Made by a program: the position numbers and the translations under genes. 64,000 nt of DNA from Parcubacteria group bacterium (GTDB taxonomy: Bacteria > Patescibacteriota > Minisyncoccia > Moranbacterales > JAKLHP01). Below, piece by piece: positions 51,497 through 60,391 of this stretch. Position 1 is the first letter of the stretch, and every line of letters begins with the position of its first letter. The notes beneath the pieces were generated by a model, which worked only from the letters and a program-made list of their open reading frames with translations, searched no databases and was not told where the DNA came from. The stretch covers positions 27,631 to 91,630 of the forward strand of contig JBBABD010000001.1 of the NCBI GenBank assembly GCA_041657845.1, written 5' to 3'.

Positions 51497-52873
51497 TTAC
51501 TGGAACTCAAACTTCAAATCCTTAAGCATTGTCTGTTCCTGATCGAATTCCTGACCATCTTTTTTGAGCTTAACTTTGACTGGTATATCTCCCACTCCCG
51601 ACTGCTTCTGAATTAAAAGTTTATAATTATCCTTGGTGACAGTATCCGGCAATTCATATTTTATCATCACTTCCGTTTCTCCTCCGATCAGAACGTGAAG
51701 AAGCGAACCGAAATAGGTTTTTTCGAATTCGTCTTTGACAATCGGAGGACTGATCATTTTTCTGTCCAAAAGCTTGGCGCCCTGCGGAGCATATATTCGG
51801 ATATAGGAATGATAATCACTAGTTCTCCAATCTCCATACGGCGCGGTGTTTCGATATTGCATCGTCAAGGTGGCTACTGGTTTTTCTCCGTTAAAATCTA
51901 TTTCATAATTTATATTTCTTTTAATATAGTAATCCGTCTTGAGCGCACCCATGTTAGCATCGACAACCATCAAATAATCTCCGCTCCAATCAGTGGCCAC
52001 TTTTCCATCCCAATAGACACTCGCCACCAAAGATTGCAAACTGGAATCAGTAAAGTTTATCTGAACATTCTTGTTCCTGAGTTCTTCATGCGCCAGATTG
52101 GCAATTTTCGAAATATTTCCCAGACTGAACAATCTGCTGATAACCATCGGGGTCATAGTTTTCATAATCACTTTTCGGTTCTGAGTATCCAAATCAGGAT
52201 CCATAAGATATTTTTTCTCGACAATTTCTTCCAGTTTCAAAAAGCCATTATTGCCATCAAATTCCACTCCTCCTGCTGTTATCGGACCGGTAAGTTTCAA
52301 AATATCATTGAAAACTGTGGCATTAATAGCAACAATTCCGTCAAAATTTCCTCCTCCGCCCGCCAAACGATAGAAATATTTGGCTTTTTCAACATTAGTT
52401 GGAAAATCAGGAGAAAAATTAGAATCGCGGAACTTCCAATTTTTGAGCTGCATCATTCTTTCCAGCGGATATGGAGTCGGCACTTTGGCAGTTATTCTTT
52501 GATCCAAAAGATTGGCATCTTCGAATGTTGAACTTATCACTTCTCCATTTTTCACTTTGACAAGCGCATATTGTCCCAAAAATCCTCCTCCCGGACGAAG
52601 CTCCATGTTGTTTTGAAGAAGCAACATGAAATTCCAAGTTTTGTCATTCTTCTCCGTCAATTTGGCAACCAAATTGTCAACTACTTCCAGTTCTTTTTTT
52701 GTATCCTCCTGAATTGGAAGAAGTTGGGATATTTTGCTGAGAGCAGAAAAAGATTTTACTGCAATGCTTAATTTGTTGTTTTTTGCGTAGAAGAAAAAGA
52801 AAGTCCCTCCAGCAATAATCACGGCTATTAATGCAAAAATAATAATGCGTTTCTTGGTCAAAAACCCATTCAT
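51497..52873 (-). CDS. DUF4012 membrane-anchored protein
   Basis: 458 aa with a single N-terminal membrane segment (about 9-28) and a large outside domain. It has the DUF4012 hallmark NNMELRPGGGFLGQYA (about 88-103), then DSNFSPDFP and a GGNFDGIVAINATV stretch. The family is common in Gram-positive bacteria and CPR near glycan genes. Its function is not established, though a relation to surface polysaccharide attachment is suspected. Length and motifs look complete. Confidence 0.88.
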   Translation of the reverse strand: MNGFLTKKRIIIFALIAVIIAGGTFFFFYAKNNKLSIAVKSFSALSKISQLLPIQEDTKKELEVVDNLVAKLTEKNDKTWNFMLLLQNNMELRPGGGFLGQYALVKVKNGEVISSTFEDANLLDQRITAKVPTPYPLERMMQLKNWKFRDSNFSPDFPTNVEKAKYFYRLAGGGGNFDGIVAINATVFNDILKLTGPITAGGVEFDGNNGFLKLEEIVEKKYLMDPDLDTQNRKVIMKTMTPMVISRLFSLGNISKIANLAHEELRNKNVQINFTDSSLQSLVASVYWDGKVATDWSGDYLMVVDANMGALKTDYYIKRNINYEIDFNGEKPVATLTMQYRNTAPYGDWRTSDYHSYIRIYAPQGAKLLDRKMISPPIVKDEFEKTYFGSLLHVLIGGETEVMIKYELPDTVTKDNYKLLIQKQSGVGDIPVKVKLKKDGQEFDQEQTMLKDLKFEFQ

Positions 52874-52970
52874 GCGCTTTCTTGGTTTACTTTGTTAAAT
52901 TCCCTCTTGGCAAAACATTTCCCAAAACAAAAATTTAACAGAGCGAACTTATTAATTTTTTATTTTTTTA

Positions 52971-54146
52971 TTATAATTTTCTATAAATCTCATCCAGTTT
53001 CTTGGCCGAATTATCCCAACCGAATTCCTTGGCTCTCTCTTTGTTTATTCTTCCCATATTATTGCATTTTTCAGAATTTTGAGCTAATTCTAAAATGCCT
53101 TCACAAATTCCTTCACAGGAAAATTCTCTAGCATAATATGCTCCATCGGCCAGATATCTTCGATTATTGCTTTTGTCAAAACAAACAATCGGCAATCCCG
53201 CCCCCATATACTGCAGAATTTTTCCGCTGGCTTGGTTTACTTTCGAATCCTTGGGATCAATGGCAATATCGCTGGCATTCAAAATCTTGGGAAGATCGAA
53301 ATAATTCAAGGGGTGAATAACGCGCACATTTCCTTCCAAGCCGTTCTCTTTGACGAACTTTTTTATTCCTTTGACTGGAAATCCGGCAACAACAAAAAAC
53401 AAATCTTTATTTTTTCTGAAAGCTATTAAAATAGCATCGATCAAATAATTAATTCCTTTATTGGGAACTAGCGCTCCCGTATATACTACGACTGTTTTCT
53501 CCATTGGGACCTCCAATTCTTTTTTGGACTCTTCTTTGACTGGCAGGTTTTTGTAATAATCCAAATCCACTCCATCCAGAATGGTTTCCACTTTTCCGTC
53601 CTTTCTGAATTTTTTTATTTCTTCCGTATTCTCCCAAGAGCTGGCAATGGCAAAATCTCCCAGATTATTGATTATTTTTTCAATAAAATTAAATACTTTC
53701 TTGAGCATTCCGGCACCTAAATATCCATGAGAAACCATCTCATTGGTCAGACTTCCGTGAAAATCAGAAACCAATTTCATTTTTCTCCAGAAAAGAGCTT
53801 TCTTAACCAGGAGGCCGATCAAAACTCCTTCATGAAGATGGCCGTGAATAATATCCGGCTTTTGCGTCCTGGCCAGAAAAAAAGTTTTTCGAATAAGCAT
53901 TAAGTCAAGGAATATTTTCTGCCAATCAGGACCGGCTTCCAGCTTCTTGTACCAAAAAAGAAGCCGGCGAATCCTCCGAACATCGATTTTAGTGTTAATC
54001 TCAGGATCGATATCTCTCCCGATATGATAGGTTGCAATGATAATTTTGTGGCCCAATTTTTCCAAAGCCAGCGCTTCTTCCAAAATTCGGATATGCGTTC
54101 CGCGATCAGAAAAAAACGGCGTCGGCGCAACCATTAGTATTTTCAT
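52971..54146 (-). CDS. GT4 family glycosyltransferase
   Basis: A 391-aa GT-B enzyme. It starts MKILMVAPTPFFSDRGTHIR with the acceptor-side glycine loop. It has DIIHGHLHEG near 99, YTGALVPNKGINYL near 225, and a donor site SKVNQASGKILQYMGAGLP. It is cytoplasmic and acts in glycan assembly. It is divergent from the GT-C gene at 54279, with a 33-bp perfect palindrome between the two starts. Confidence 0.88.
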   Translation of the reverse strand: MKILMVAPTPFFSDRGTHIRILEEALALEKLGHKIIIATYHIGRDIDPEINTKIDVRRIRRLLFWYKKLEAGPDWQKIFLDLMLIRKTFFLARTQKPDIIHGHLHEGVLIGLLVKKALFWRKMKLVSDFHGSLTNEMVSHGYLGAGMLKKVFNFIEKIINNLGDFAIASSWENTEEIKKFRKDGKVETILDGVDLDYYKNLPVKEESKKELEVPMEKTVVVYTGALVPNKGINYLIDAILIAFRKNKDLFFVVAGFPVKGIKKFVKENGLEGNVRVIHPLNYFDLPKILNASDIAIDPKDSKVNQASGKILQYMGAGLPIVCFDKSNNRRYLADGAYYAREFSCEGICEGILELAQNSEKCNNMGRINKERAKEFGWDNSAKKLDEIYRKL

Positions 54147-54164
54147 GTTGTTGCTATTTTAAGA

Positions 54165-54197
54165 GGCGGACAGTCCGCTTCAAGCGGACTGTCCGCC
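54165..54197. repeat. Perfect 16-bp inverted repeat made of nested palindromes
   Basis: GGCGGACAGTCCGCTT and its exact reverse complement are separated by one base. Each arm contains GCGGAC-N-GTCCGC, itself a palindrome. It is GC-rich in an AT-rich context and lies between two divergent gene starts (54146 and 54279), so it cannot be a simple terminator for either. Confidence 0.9.
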
Positions 54198-54242
54198 TTG
54201 GATAAGTTAAGTCTTTCTTAATTTTATCTTATTCGACCGCCA

Positions 54243-54271
54243 TTGGCAAACTGGACTAAAAACGCTATAAT
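54243..54271 (+). promoter_or_regulatory. Promoter of the GT-C gene at 54279
   Basis: TTGGCA and TATAAT with a 17-bp spacer. The -10 ends 7 bp before the ATG at 54279, which fits a leaderless mRNA. This argues against the upstream TTG at 54243, which is part of the -35. Confidence 0.75.
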
Positions 54272-54278
54272 CAAAGCA

Positions 54279-56063
54279 ATGATTGAAAAAAATATCAGCA
54301 AAAACGATTACCTTATTTTCGCTGTTTTCTCATCAATTTGGGTGTTTTTGGGATTGATTGCCTGCCTTTCTGCTATTGGAGGATTTTTCTATTCTTGGAT
54401 TTTTGGAGGCTTTCTCCTGCTGATGATTTTTACTATTATCCGCCAAGTGTTTTTGAAAAAAATATCTTTGAATATTTCCCATGAATTCATCATCGCTTCA
54501 ATAGCCATTTTTATTTTTGTTCTGGTTTCTTCTTATTTTGTCACCCCGACAATTTTCGGAGGACGCGATCAGGGAGCGATTAGCGAAGCAACTATCCGCC
54601 TTTCCCAAAACCACAAACTGGAATTTTCCACTCCCGCTTCAAATGAGTTTTTCGAAATATACGGCCCAGGGAAAGCTTTGAATTTTCCGGGATTTTATTA
54701 CAATTCCAGCGGAGAGCTAATAACACAATTTCCTATCGCCTACATTTCTTGGCTGGCTATTTTCTATTCTTTCTTCGGACTTACGGGACTAATTGTTGCC
54801 AATGCCGTTTTACTTTTTTTGTTTTTAGCTTCTTTTTATCTTTTAGCAAGGTCGCTTGTTGAAACAAAATATTCGGCTATTATTTTGATTTTAACCGCAA
54901 CTTCATTTCCGATTTTTTGGTTTTTCAAGTTCACTTTGAGTGAAAATATGGCGCTTGCGCTCCTCTGGCTTTCTATCTTGTGGCTGTTCCTTTTTATTAG
55001 AGAACAACGATTATTTTATTATTTTTCTTTCCTTTTTTCAGCCGGACTTTTAGTCTTTACGCGAATAGAAGGAATTTTTTTCCTGATTGCGGGATTTTTG
55101 ACTATATTTTTCTTCACCGGAAAAAATATCATCTGGAAAAGAAAGAGAAAACTAATCCTGGCTTATCCGGCCATATTTTTTGCCATTCTTCTTGTCCTCA
55201 ATTTTGCTAAAGATATTTATTTTTACAAGGAAATGGCTAAAGCGTTTCTCCATATTAGACAAGATCAAGCAAGCGCTTCTTCAGTTTTCGATGGATTCTT
55301 TTCTCCCGCTATATTCGAATTTCAGGTTTTGTATTTGTATGGAATAATAAGCTCGCTTCTTCTTGGAATCTTGGGAACAATCTACTTCTGGATAAAAAAG
55401 CAGTGGAAAAATCTGATTCCATTTTTTGTAATTTTTCCTTCTTTCATTTATCTGATTAATCCGTGGATTTCATCCGACCACCCTTGGATGCTTCGAAGAT
55501 TTGTTTTTTCTGTTGTTCCGGGAATGATATTTTATGCTATTTTGTTTCTTGCAAAATGGAATGGGGAGAAAAAGATGCGCTATAAAATAATGGCATCTTA
55601 TTTTGTTATAATTTCCATATTGCTTCTGAATTTGTTTATATTCGCAAATTATTTCCCGTTCTCGGAAAACAAGAATTTATTAAAACAAACACAGGCAATC
55701 AGTGAAAATTTTGGAGGCAACGATTTGATTCTGATTGACAAATCTGCCAGCGGAGACGGATTTTCGATGCTCGGCGGACCGATGAACTTTCTCTACGAAA
55801 AAAATTCAGTTTATTTTTTTAATATCAAAGATCTGGAAAAAATAGATCAGGAAAAGTTTTCCAAAATATATCTCGTCACTTCCGACCAGAATGCTATAAT
55901 GTATGAAGATATAATCGGAACCGGAAAGATATTATCCAGCAAGGATTATTCAGTCGAGACCCAAAGACTTTCCGGCTCGAGAGATAAAGAAAATATTGTC
56001 CTTCAGGAAAAGCTGAGTGTAAAAGTTAGCGGGAAAATATTGGAGCTACGAATTACGAATTGA
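54279..56063 (+). CDS. GT-C-like membrane glycosyltransferase
   Basis: 594 aa with about eleven membrane segments. After the first pair, an outer loop carries GGRDQGAISEATIRL (about 97-111), which holds the acidic RD pair expected of a lipid-phosphate-sugar GT-C enzyme. YGPGKALNFPGFYY and QFPIAYISW follow. The C-terminal soluble part starts near 475. I chose ATG 54279 from the promoter position. Donor and acceptor are unknown. The next gene follows after MITE copy C. Confidence 0.75.
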   Translation: MIEKNISKNDYLIFAVFSSIWVFLGLIACLSAIGGFFYSWIFGGFLLLMIFTIIRQVFLKKISLNISHEFIIASIAIFIFVLVSSYFVTPTIFGGRDQGAISEATIRLSQNHKLEFSTPASNEFFEIYGPGKALNFPGFYYNSSGELITQFPIAYISWLAIFYSFFGLTGLIVANAVLLFLFLASFYLLARSLVETKYSAIILILTATSFPIFWFFKFTLSENMALALLWLSILWLFLFIREQRLFYYFSFLFSAGLLVFTRIEGIFFLIAGFLTIFFFTGKNIIWKRKRKLILAYPAIFFAILLVLNFAKDIYFYKEMAKAFLHIRQDQASASSVFDGFFSPAIFEFQVLYLYGIISSLLLGILGTIYFWIKKQWKNLIPFFVIFPSFIYLINPWISSDHPWMLRRFVFSVVPGMIFYAILFLAKWNGEKKMRYKIMASYFVIISILLLNLFIFANYFPFSENKNLLKQTQAISENFGGNDLILIDKSASGDGFSMLGGPMNFLYEKNSVYFFNIKDLEKIDQEKFSKIYLVTSDQNAIMYEDIIGTGKILSSKDYSVETQRLSGSRDKENIVLQEKLSVKVSGKILELRITN

Positions 56064-56085
56064 GTACGAATATACGAATTGAGAG

Positions 56086-56199
56086 TGTCATTCCTGCGGA
56101 AGCAGGAATCTACACAAACGATAATTGCAAGGCTTAATGTATAAATATTAGATTAGCGTAATTCGAAAGCGTAGATTCCGCATCAAGTGCGGAATGACA
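56086..56199 (+). repeat. MITE-like repeat, copy C
   Basis: Left hairpin TTCCTGCGGAAGCAGGAA, core with ACACAAACGATAATTGC and GCGTAATTCGAAAGC, right hairpin TTCCGCATCAAGTGCGGAA. It fills the gap between two plus-strand genes; the next ATG is 7 bp after its end. Confidence 0.9.
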
Positions 56200-56206
56200 A
56201 TTGAAA

Positions 56207-57355
56207 ATGAATGCGTTAAAAGAAATAAAACTTAATCCGATTTGGGAAAGACGTTACAAGAACGCCAGGTTTTTGGTTTATCTTGTTTTCATATTGCTGA
56301 TAATCTATGCCGGATATCTGGTTTTGTTCCCTTCCGCTAATTTTGTTTTTTCTTTCAAAAATCCTGATTCACTGAAAAATACCGTAGCTGATCCGCGAAA
56401 AGAAAGCGGAGAACCGATCAGAAACGGCCAAGTTGAAGGAGACAAAAAAATGATTTTTGACGCTAACTTGGTCGGAGATTTTTCCGAAGCACGGGTCAAT
56501 TTCACTTTGACTGGAAAATCAGAAAATGTTGAAGATGGCAGCGTATCGGTTCGAAAATCATTTCGATCATTCTTCTATCCGAATGGAGATGCTATAACCA
56601 AGATTAATATTCCGCAACTTTTTAAAATAGATAATGATTATTATCAATTAAAAGACAATATCTTATACAGATTTGTCAGTGAAAAAGCTTATCTCTCAAA
56701 CTACGACTCCGAGCAAGCTTCGGCTAAGGATGAAAACTTTCTTAAGAGTTATCCGCTTTCCGAAGAATTTTTCGGCTTTCGAGATGGAACTCTTTTGTCT
56801 TCTGATATTTCCGTTTTTGTAGTCAGCGGAAACAAAATATGGCCAATAAACAACCCCATAACATTCATTTCCAGCGGTTGGAATTGGAATGATGTGATCG
56901 TGGCTAGCGGAGAAGAAATTGGAATCTATCAGAAAGAAAAACTGTTCACCATAAAGACTCCCCAACCAGATGGAACTCTTTTTCGAGGCAATGATACCGG
57001 AAAATATTATTTGATATCAAACGGAGAGAAACACGAACTTATTGGAAAAGACGTGATTGATTTTTATTCGAAAATTAATCCGCTTCTCGCAGAAGAAAAA
57101 AATCTGGAGATTGAAGAGGAATGCAATTTGGCCGGCTCATTCGGACTTTCGAAAAGATATTCCTGTATAATTCCTATTGACAATATGAAAGACCTTTCCG
57201 GAGATGATTTTGAATTCCAATCGTTTTTCGGCAATGATATTGATGTGCAAAACATATCAGTGACATTCAAAAAGAAAGTTAGTGTGGAAAATTTAAAGTC
57301 GTCGCTATCAACACTAAAAAGTAGAACATTGCTCAATTATGGACAAAGTCAGTAA
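56207..57355 (+). CDS. Membrane-anchored extracytoplasmic protein, function unknown
   Basis: 382 aa. One membrane segment (about 22-41) is followed by a large outside domain with several short repeats of the type ...YYQLKDNILYRF..., ...IWPINNPITF... and GKYYLISNGEKHEL. These look like beta-propeller or WG-type blades that display a value. No catalytic motif is seen. The TTG at 56201 is only two codons upstream. The next gene overlaps it by 17 bp. Confidence 0.65.
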   Translation: MNALKEIKLNPIWERRYKNARFLVYLVFILLIIYAGYLVLFPSANFVFSFKNPDSLKNTVADPRKESGEPIRNGQVEGDKKMIFDANLVGDFSEARVNFTLTGKSENVEDGSVSVRKSFRSFFYPNGDAITKINIPQLFKIDNDYYQLKDNILYRFVSEKAYLSNYDSEQASAKDENFLKSYPLSEEFFGFRDGTLLSSDISVFVVSGNKIWPINNPITFISSGWNWNDVIVASGEEIGIYQKEKLFTIKTPQPDGTLFRGNDTGKYYLISNGEKHELIGKDVIDFYSKINPLLAEEKNLEIEEECNLAGSFGLSKRYSCIIPIDNMKDLSGDDFEFQSFFGNDIDVQNISVTFKKKVSVENLKSSLSTLKSRTLLNYGQSQ

Positions 57356-57791
57356 AAAATTTAGAGGAAACTTGGGAATATTTTTATACAAGATACTCAG
57401 TGATATATTATCGCTTCTTCTTGTTTTCTTTGCTTTGCTCCTGGTTTCCGAAGGAGTGATGCCGGGACTGGCTTCCTCTCACTTAAGTTTTACCCGGCTC
57501 TCTCTGATTATTTTTGCAGTTTTGGGAAGTGTTATTTATCTGGGAAAAATAAATGAAATAAGCTTTGAAATGAGCAACAAAAAAACCGCATTATCCTGCG
57601 GCCTTATTGTTTTCGCTGTTATTTTGATTATAAACTCGATGCTCAAGTTTGACTGGTGGGAAATCGCGGTTATTACAATCGCTGCCATTCTTCTTCTATT
57701 TTATCTATACAAAAACTTTATAAGCGAAAAAGATGTCATTCCTGCGAAAGCAGGAATCTACACAAGCGATAATCCCAAGCTTAACGTATAA
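57339..57791 (+). CDS. Small membrane protein whose C-terminus comes from a MITE
   Basis: 150 aa with four hydrophobic segments (about 14-34, 42-60, 77-94, 100-120) and no family motif. The last 18 codons (after ISEK) are MITE copy D sequence and read DVIPAKAGIYTSDNPKLNV, the classic translation of such repeats. The original gene end was lost or replaced. It overlaps the preceding gene by 17 bp, so it is translationally coupled. Confidence 0.65.
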   Translation: MDKVSKKFRGNLGIFLYKILSDILSLLLVFFALLLVSEGVMPGLASSHLSFTRLSLIIFAVLGSVIYLGKINEISFEMSNKKTALSCGLIVFAVILIINSMLKFDWWEIAVITIAAILLLFYLYKNFISEKDVIPAKAGIYTSDNPKLNV

Positions 57792-57846
57792 ATATTGGAC
57801 TGGTGTAATTCGAAAGCTTAGATTCCGCATCAAGTGCGGAATGACA
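57734..57846 (+). repeat. MITE-like repeat, copy D, overlapping a gene end
   Basis: Left hairpin TTCCTGCGAAAGCAGGAA, core with CACAAGCGATAATCCCAAGC and GTGTAATTCGAAAGC, right hairpin TTCCGCATCAAGTGCGGAA. The first 58 bases lie inside the CDS at 57339-57791. Confidence 0.92.
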
Positions 57847-57869
57847 TAAAAAAAATAGCATATCAGCAA

Positions 57870-58985
57870 TTATGACTTTATAACTTCAATCGTTTCTCTA
57901 GCGCATTTGTCCCAAGAGAATTTTTTAACTTGTTCGTTTCCCTTTTCAATTAATTCTTTCCTCGAATTATCATCTTTCAAAACGCTTCGTATTTTGCAAG
58001 ATAAATCCTCACTGTCCTTTTCATTGAAATATAGCGCCGCATTTCCTCCAACTTCCGGCAAGCTGGAATTGCTGGCTGAAATAACCGGAACACCGGAGGC
58101 GAAAGCTTCAAGAAGCGGAATACCAAAACCTTCATAGAGAGAAGGAAAAACAAAGACTGAAGCGTTTCGATACAAAACGACTACTTCTTCAAATGGGATT
58201 GTTTCGGTGATAATTATATCTTTTTCATATTCGCTATTCTTTATTTTATTCACAATCCCCTCCCACATCCAAGCCTTTCCTCCGGCCAAAACTAATTTCA
58301 AATCCTGATTTTCTTTTTTTATTTTATCAAAAGCTTTAATCAGAATTTCCAGATTTTTTCTCGGCTGCAAGGCTCCGACATATAAAATATAGTTTTTAGG
58401 TTGCAGATTGTAGGTTTTTAGTATTTTGTTTTTATTTTCTTCCGGTATTTCCCCTTGGAATAATTCCGTTTCAAATCCGTGATATATCACTTTTATTTTT
58501 TCTTCCTTTATTTCCGGATAAAATTTCAAAATATCGTTTTTGGTCGAATTAGAAACGGCAATTATTTTGTCAGAGTTTTTGATGGCAAAATCAGTGAATA
58601 TATTAAGACGGCGCAGATCTTTTCTGGGAAATAACTGGGGAAAATATTTAAAAGCCAGGTCATGAATGGTAATGGTGGTTTTCAAATTTTTTCTCCTAAC
58701 GAAGGGCAGCGCCTGCATCGGCATCCAAAGCGCTCCGTAATTTTCTTTCCAAATTTCAAAAGAAAATCTGGTCTGCGTCCAACAGAAAGGAAACGGTTTT
58801 TTTATTATTTTATAATTATAAAATTTTTCCGGTGCAAGTTCCGAATTAAAATCTTTTTTGTGGAAAATAAAAAAATCATCGTCCGGTGAAATTTTTCCAA
58901 AACGATTGAGCATATTCAAAAGATAAACTCTGGTTCCGTCGATTCTTTTTGAATCCAGATCTGAAGCTTGAATGGCAATTTTCAT
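57870..58985 (-). CDS. GT4 family glycosyltransferase
   Basis: A 371-aa GT-B enzyme of the mannosyltransferase type. The N-terminal domain has IDGTRVYLLNML and TIHDLAF. The C-terminal domain has YVGALQPRKNLE and PSLYEGFGIPLLEAFASG, the donor motif with E-x7-E. An AGGAAA sequence 4 bp upstream of the ATG and a TATAAT farther upstream show that this gene, unlike several neighbours, has a leader with a ribosome site. Confidence 0.92.
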   Translation of the reverse strand: MKIAIQASDLDSKRIDGTRVYLLNMLNRFGKISPDDDFFIFHKKDFNSELAPEKFYNYKIIKKPFPFCWTQTRFSFEIWKENYGALWMPMQALPFVRRKNLKTTITIHDLAFKYFPQLFPRKDLRRLNIFTDFAIKNSDKIIAVSNSTKNDILKFYPEIKEEKIKVIYHGFETELFQGEIPEENKNKILKTYNLQPKNYILYVGALQPRKNLEILIKAFDKIKKENQDLKLVLAGGKAWMWEGIVNKIKNSEYEKDIIITETIPFEEVVVLYRNASVFVFPSLYEGFGIPLLEAFASGVPVISASNSSLPEVGGNAALYFNEKDSEDLSCKIRSVLKDDNSRKELIEKGNEQVKKFSWDKCARETIEVIKS

Positions 58986-59088
58986 TTTCCTGAAAATTTA
59001 CGAATAATTGTATCTTCATTATAACACAACGAAAAAAAAGGTTCTTTAGGCCGGAATTTTCATTCCTTTACTAACTGGCAAAAGGCTG

Positions 59089-59097
59089 TGCTATAAT
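59089..59097 (+). promoter_or_regulatory. Extended -10 promoter of the LytM-like gene
   Basis: TGCTATAAT ends 6 bp before the ATG at 59104, which predicts a leaderless mRNA. No convincing -35. Confidence 0.65.
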
Positions 59098-59103
59098 AAT
59101 TTC

Positions 59104-60117
59104 ATGGATATTATCAGATTAAAAAAGAAAATCGAATCTAGCCCGATTATACCAGATCAAAGAAAACCGGATATAAACAAGCTGGAACCCATCGAGCCGG
59201 AATCAAAGAAAAAAAGTTTGGGAAAAATTTGGATTGTTGCTTGTCCGCTGATCATATTAGCATTTATTCTCATAATGACTAAAGTATTTGTCATTGATTC
59301 AATTTCTTCAAAAGAGAAAATAATTCCTGAAATAGATCCTGAAATCACAAATATTGCAAGCAAGGTAGCCTCCACATTTGAAACCAGCAGCCAAACCTCC
59401 GATGCCAAAGCGAATACCCCGAATCCAAACCCGCCCGTTCTAACTCCGGAAAAGGAAGCAGAAACCCAGGAACAGGAAGATACCGCTTCCGTAAACGAAA
59501 CAAAAGCAGAAGAAAAGGAGCTGACCACCAATCCAAGCCAAAGCGACAAATTTATTACAAAGAGCCCGGTAATAATTTCCGAGATTACCAAAATTTCAAA
59601 ATTCAGAAGCTGCGCTAATGAAGCTTACGGCAAAACCAGCTTTCAGAACCAAACAGAGACGGAAAGCTCGCTTAAGCATTATTTTAATCTTAAAAATTCT
59701 GGCATTGCCATCTATGCTCCTTTTGATGGGGAAATAATTCGGAAAGACTCGAGCTCCCTCGTCATTGAAACCCGGCCATTCAACGGATGGCTGATAGAAA
59801 TTTCAGAAATAAACCTTGAAAATACCCTGGATCAGGGATCGCAAATAAAATCCGGAGATAAGATTGGAAAATCGCTAAGTGAAAATCTTGAAGTTGCGTT
59901 GTCGGGATTCAACAGATCCCAAAAGGATGTGAACCATAAAGATTACTCGGAGAAAAATTTGGATCCATTCTTTCCCCATCTTAATGATTCCGTAAGCAAA
60001 GAATTCTCCGATAGAGAAGCAACGGCTGATATAATGAAGGTTTCCAAAATAGATCGCGATGCCGCAGAATGCAGCTTCAAACTAAACAATGACGAGGATT
60101 GGATAATTTTAGAATAA
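59104..60117 (+). CDS. Membrane-anchored protein with degenerate LytM/M23 domain
   Basis: 337 aa: a cytoplasmic N-terminus, one membrane segment (about 42-62), a Pro/Glu-rich linker (about 75-160) and a C-terminal domain. The latter reads IYAPFDGEIIRK...WLIEIS...SGDKIGKS...LEVALSG, the strand order of the lysostaphin-like M23 fold (A-P-x-D-G-x-V ... V-x-x-G-x-x-I-G). The zinc-binding His and Asp residues are absent, so it should not cut peptidoglycan. Inactive LytM proteins such as EnvC work as FtsEX-dependent activators of wall hydrolases, and ftsEX lies about 400 bp away. The link is an inference. Confidence 0.7.
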   Translation: MDIIRLKKKIESSPIIPDQRKPDINKLEPIEPESKKKSLGKIWIVACPLIILAFILIMTKVFVIDSISSKEKIIPEIDPEITNIASKVASTFETSSQTSDAKANTPNPNPPVLTPEKEAETQEQEDTASVNETKAEEKELTTNPSQSDKFITKSPVIISEITKISKFRSCANEAYGKTSFQNQTETESSLKHYFNLKNSGIAIYAPFDGEIIRKDSSSLVIETRPFNGWLIEISEINLENTLDQGSQIKSGDKIGKSLSENLEVALSGFNRSQKDVNHKDYSEKNLDPFFPHLNDSVSKEFSDREATADIMKVSKIDRDAAECSFKLNNDEDWIILE

Positions 60118-60126
60118 ATTAACTTT

Positions 60127-60330
60127 TTACAATAATCCGCTGTAAGCCGACATCATTATTTTCAAAAACCACGGAATTAGGACGATGAGCCCGATAATCG
60201 GCAAAACCACCGTAGCGATCGAAATAATCAGCGTCCAAAGAAAATATTTTCTGGTTTTTTCGACCGATTTGTAAATCGCCTCCAGCTTTTTGTCCTGCTC
60301 TTCAATTTTATTGAGTATTTCTTGTTCCAT
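60127..60330 (-). CDS. Small coiled-coil membrane protein
   Basis: 67 aa: an acidic coiled-coil start (EILNKIEEQDKKLEAIYKSV) and one or two hydrophobic segments (about 31-57). No family name is certain. The start is placed at ATG 60330, because an extended -10 ends 6 bp before it. It is divergent from tRNA-Gln. Confidence 0.65.
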   Translation of the reverse strand: MEQEILNKIEEQDKKLEAIYKSVEKTRKYFLWTLIISIATVVLPIIGLIVLIPWFLKIMMSAYSGLL

Positions 60331-60336
60331 AAACTG

Positions 60337-60345
60337 ATTATACCA
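60337..60345 (-). promoter_or_regulatory. Extended -10 promoter of the small coiled-coil gene
   Basis: TGGTATAAT on the minus strand. Transcription is predicted to start at the ATG at 60330 (leaderless). Confidence 0.65.
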
Positions 60346-60351
60346 GAAATA

Positions 60352-60380
60352 TTGATTTTTTAATAATCTTAAGTTAAGAT
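60352..60380 (+). promoter_or_regulatory. Possible tRNA-Gln promoter
   Basis: TTGATT and TAAGAT with a 17-bp spacer. The start is predicted about 5 bp before the mature tRNA. Confidence 0.5.
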
Positions 60381-60391
60381 TGAAAATGTAT

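Noticed and set aside
51695..52531. Open frame of 278 codons on the plus strand
   Set aside because: It lies antisense to the DUF4012 gene, has no family motif or promoter, and its composition is that of a shadow frame. The same applies to the long plus-strand frames at 35925-36530, 43332-43859 and 46212-46841.
54165..54197. Rho-independent terminator
   Set aside because: It lies between two divergent gene starts and is not followed by a T run on either strand.
59104..60117. Active M23 peptidase
   Set aside because: The HxH and H-x3-D zinc ligands of M23 enzymes are absent from the domain.
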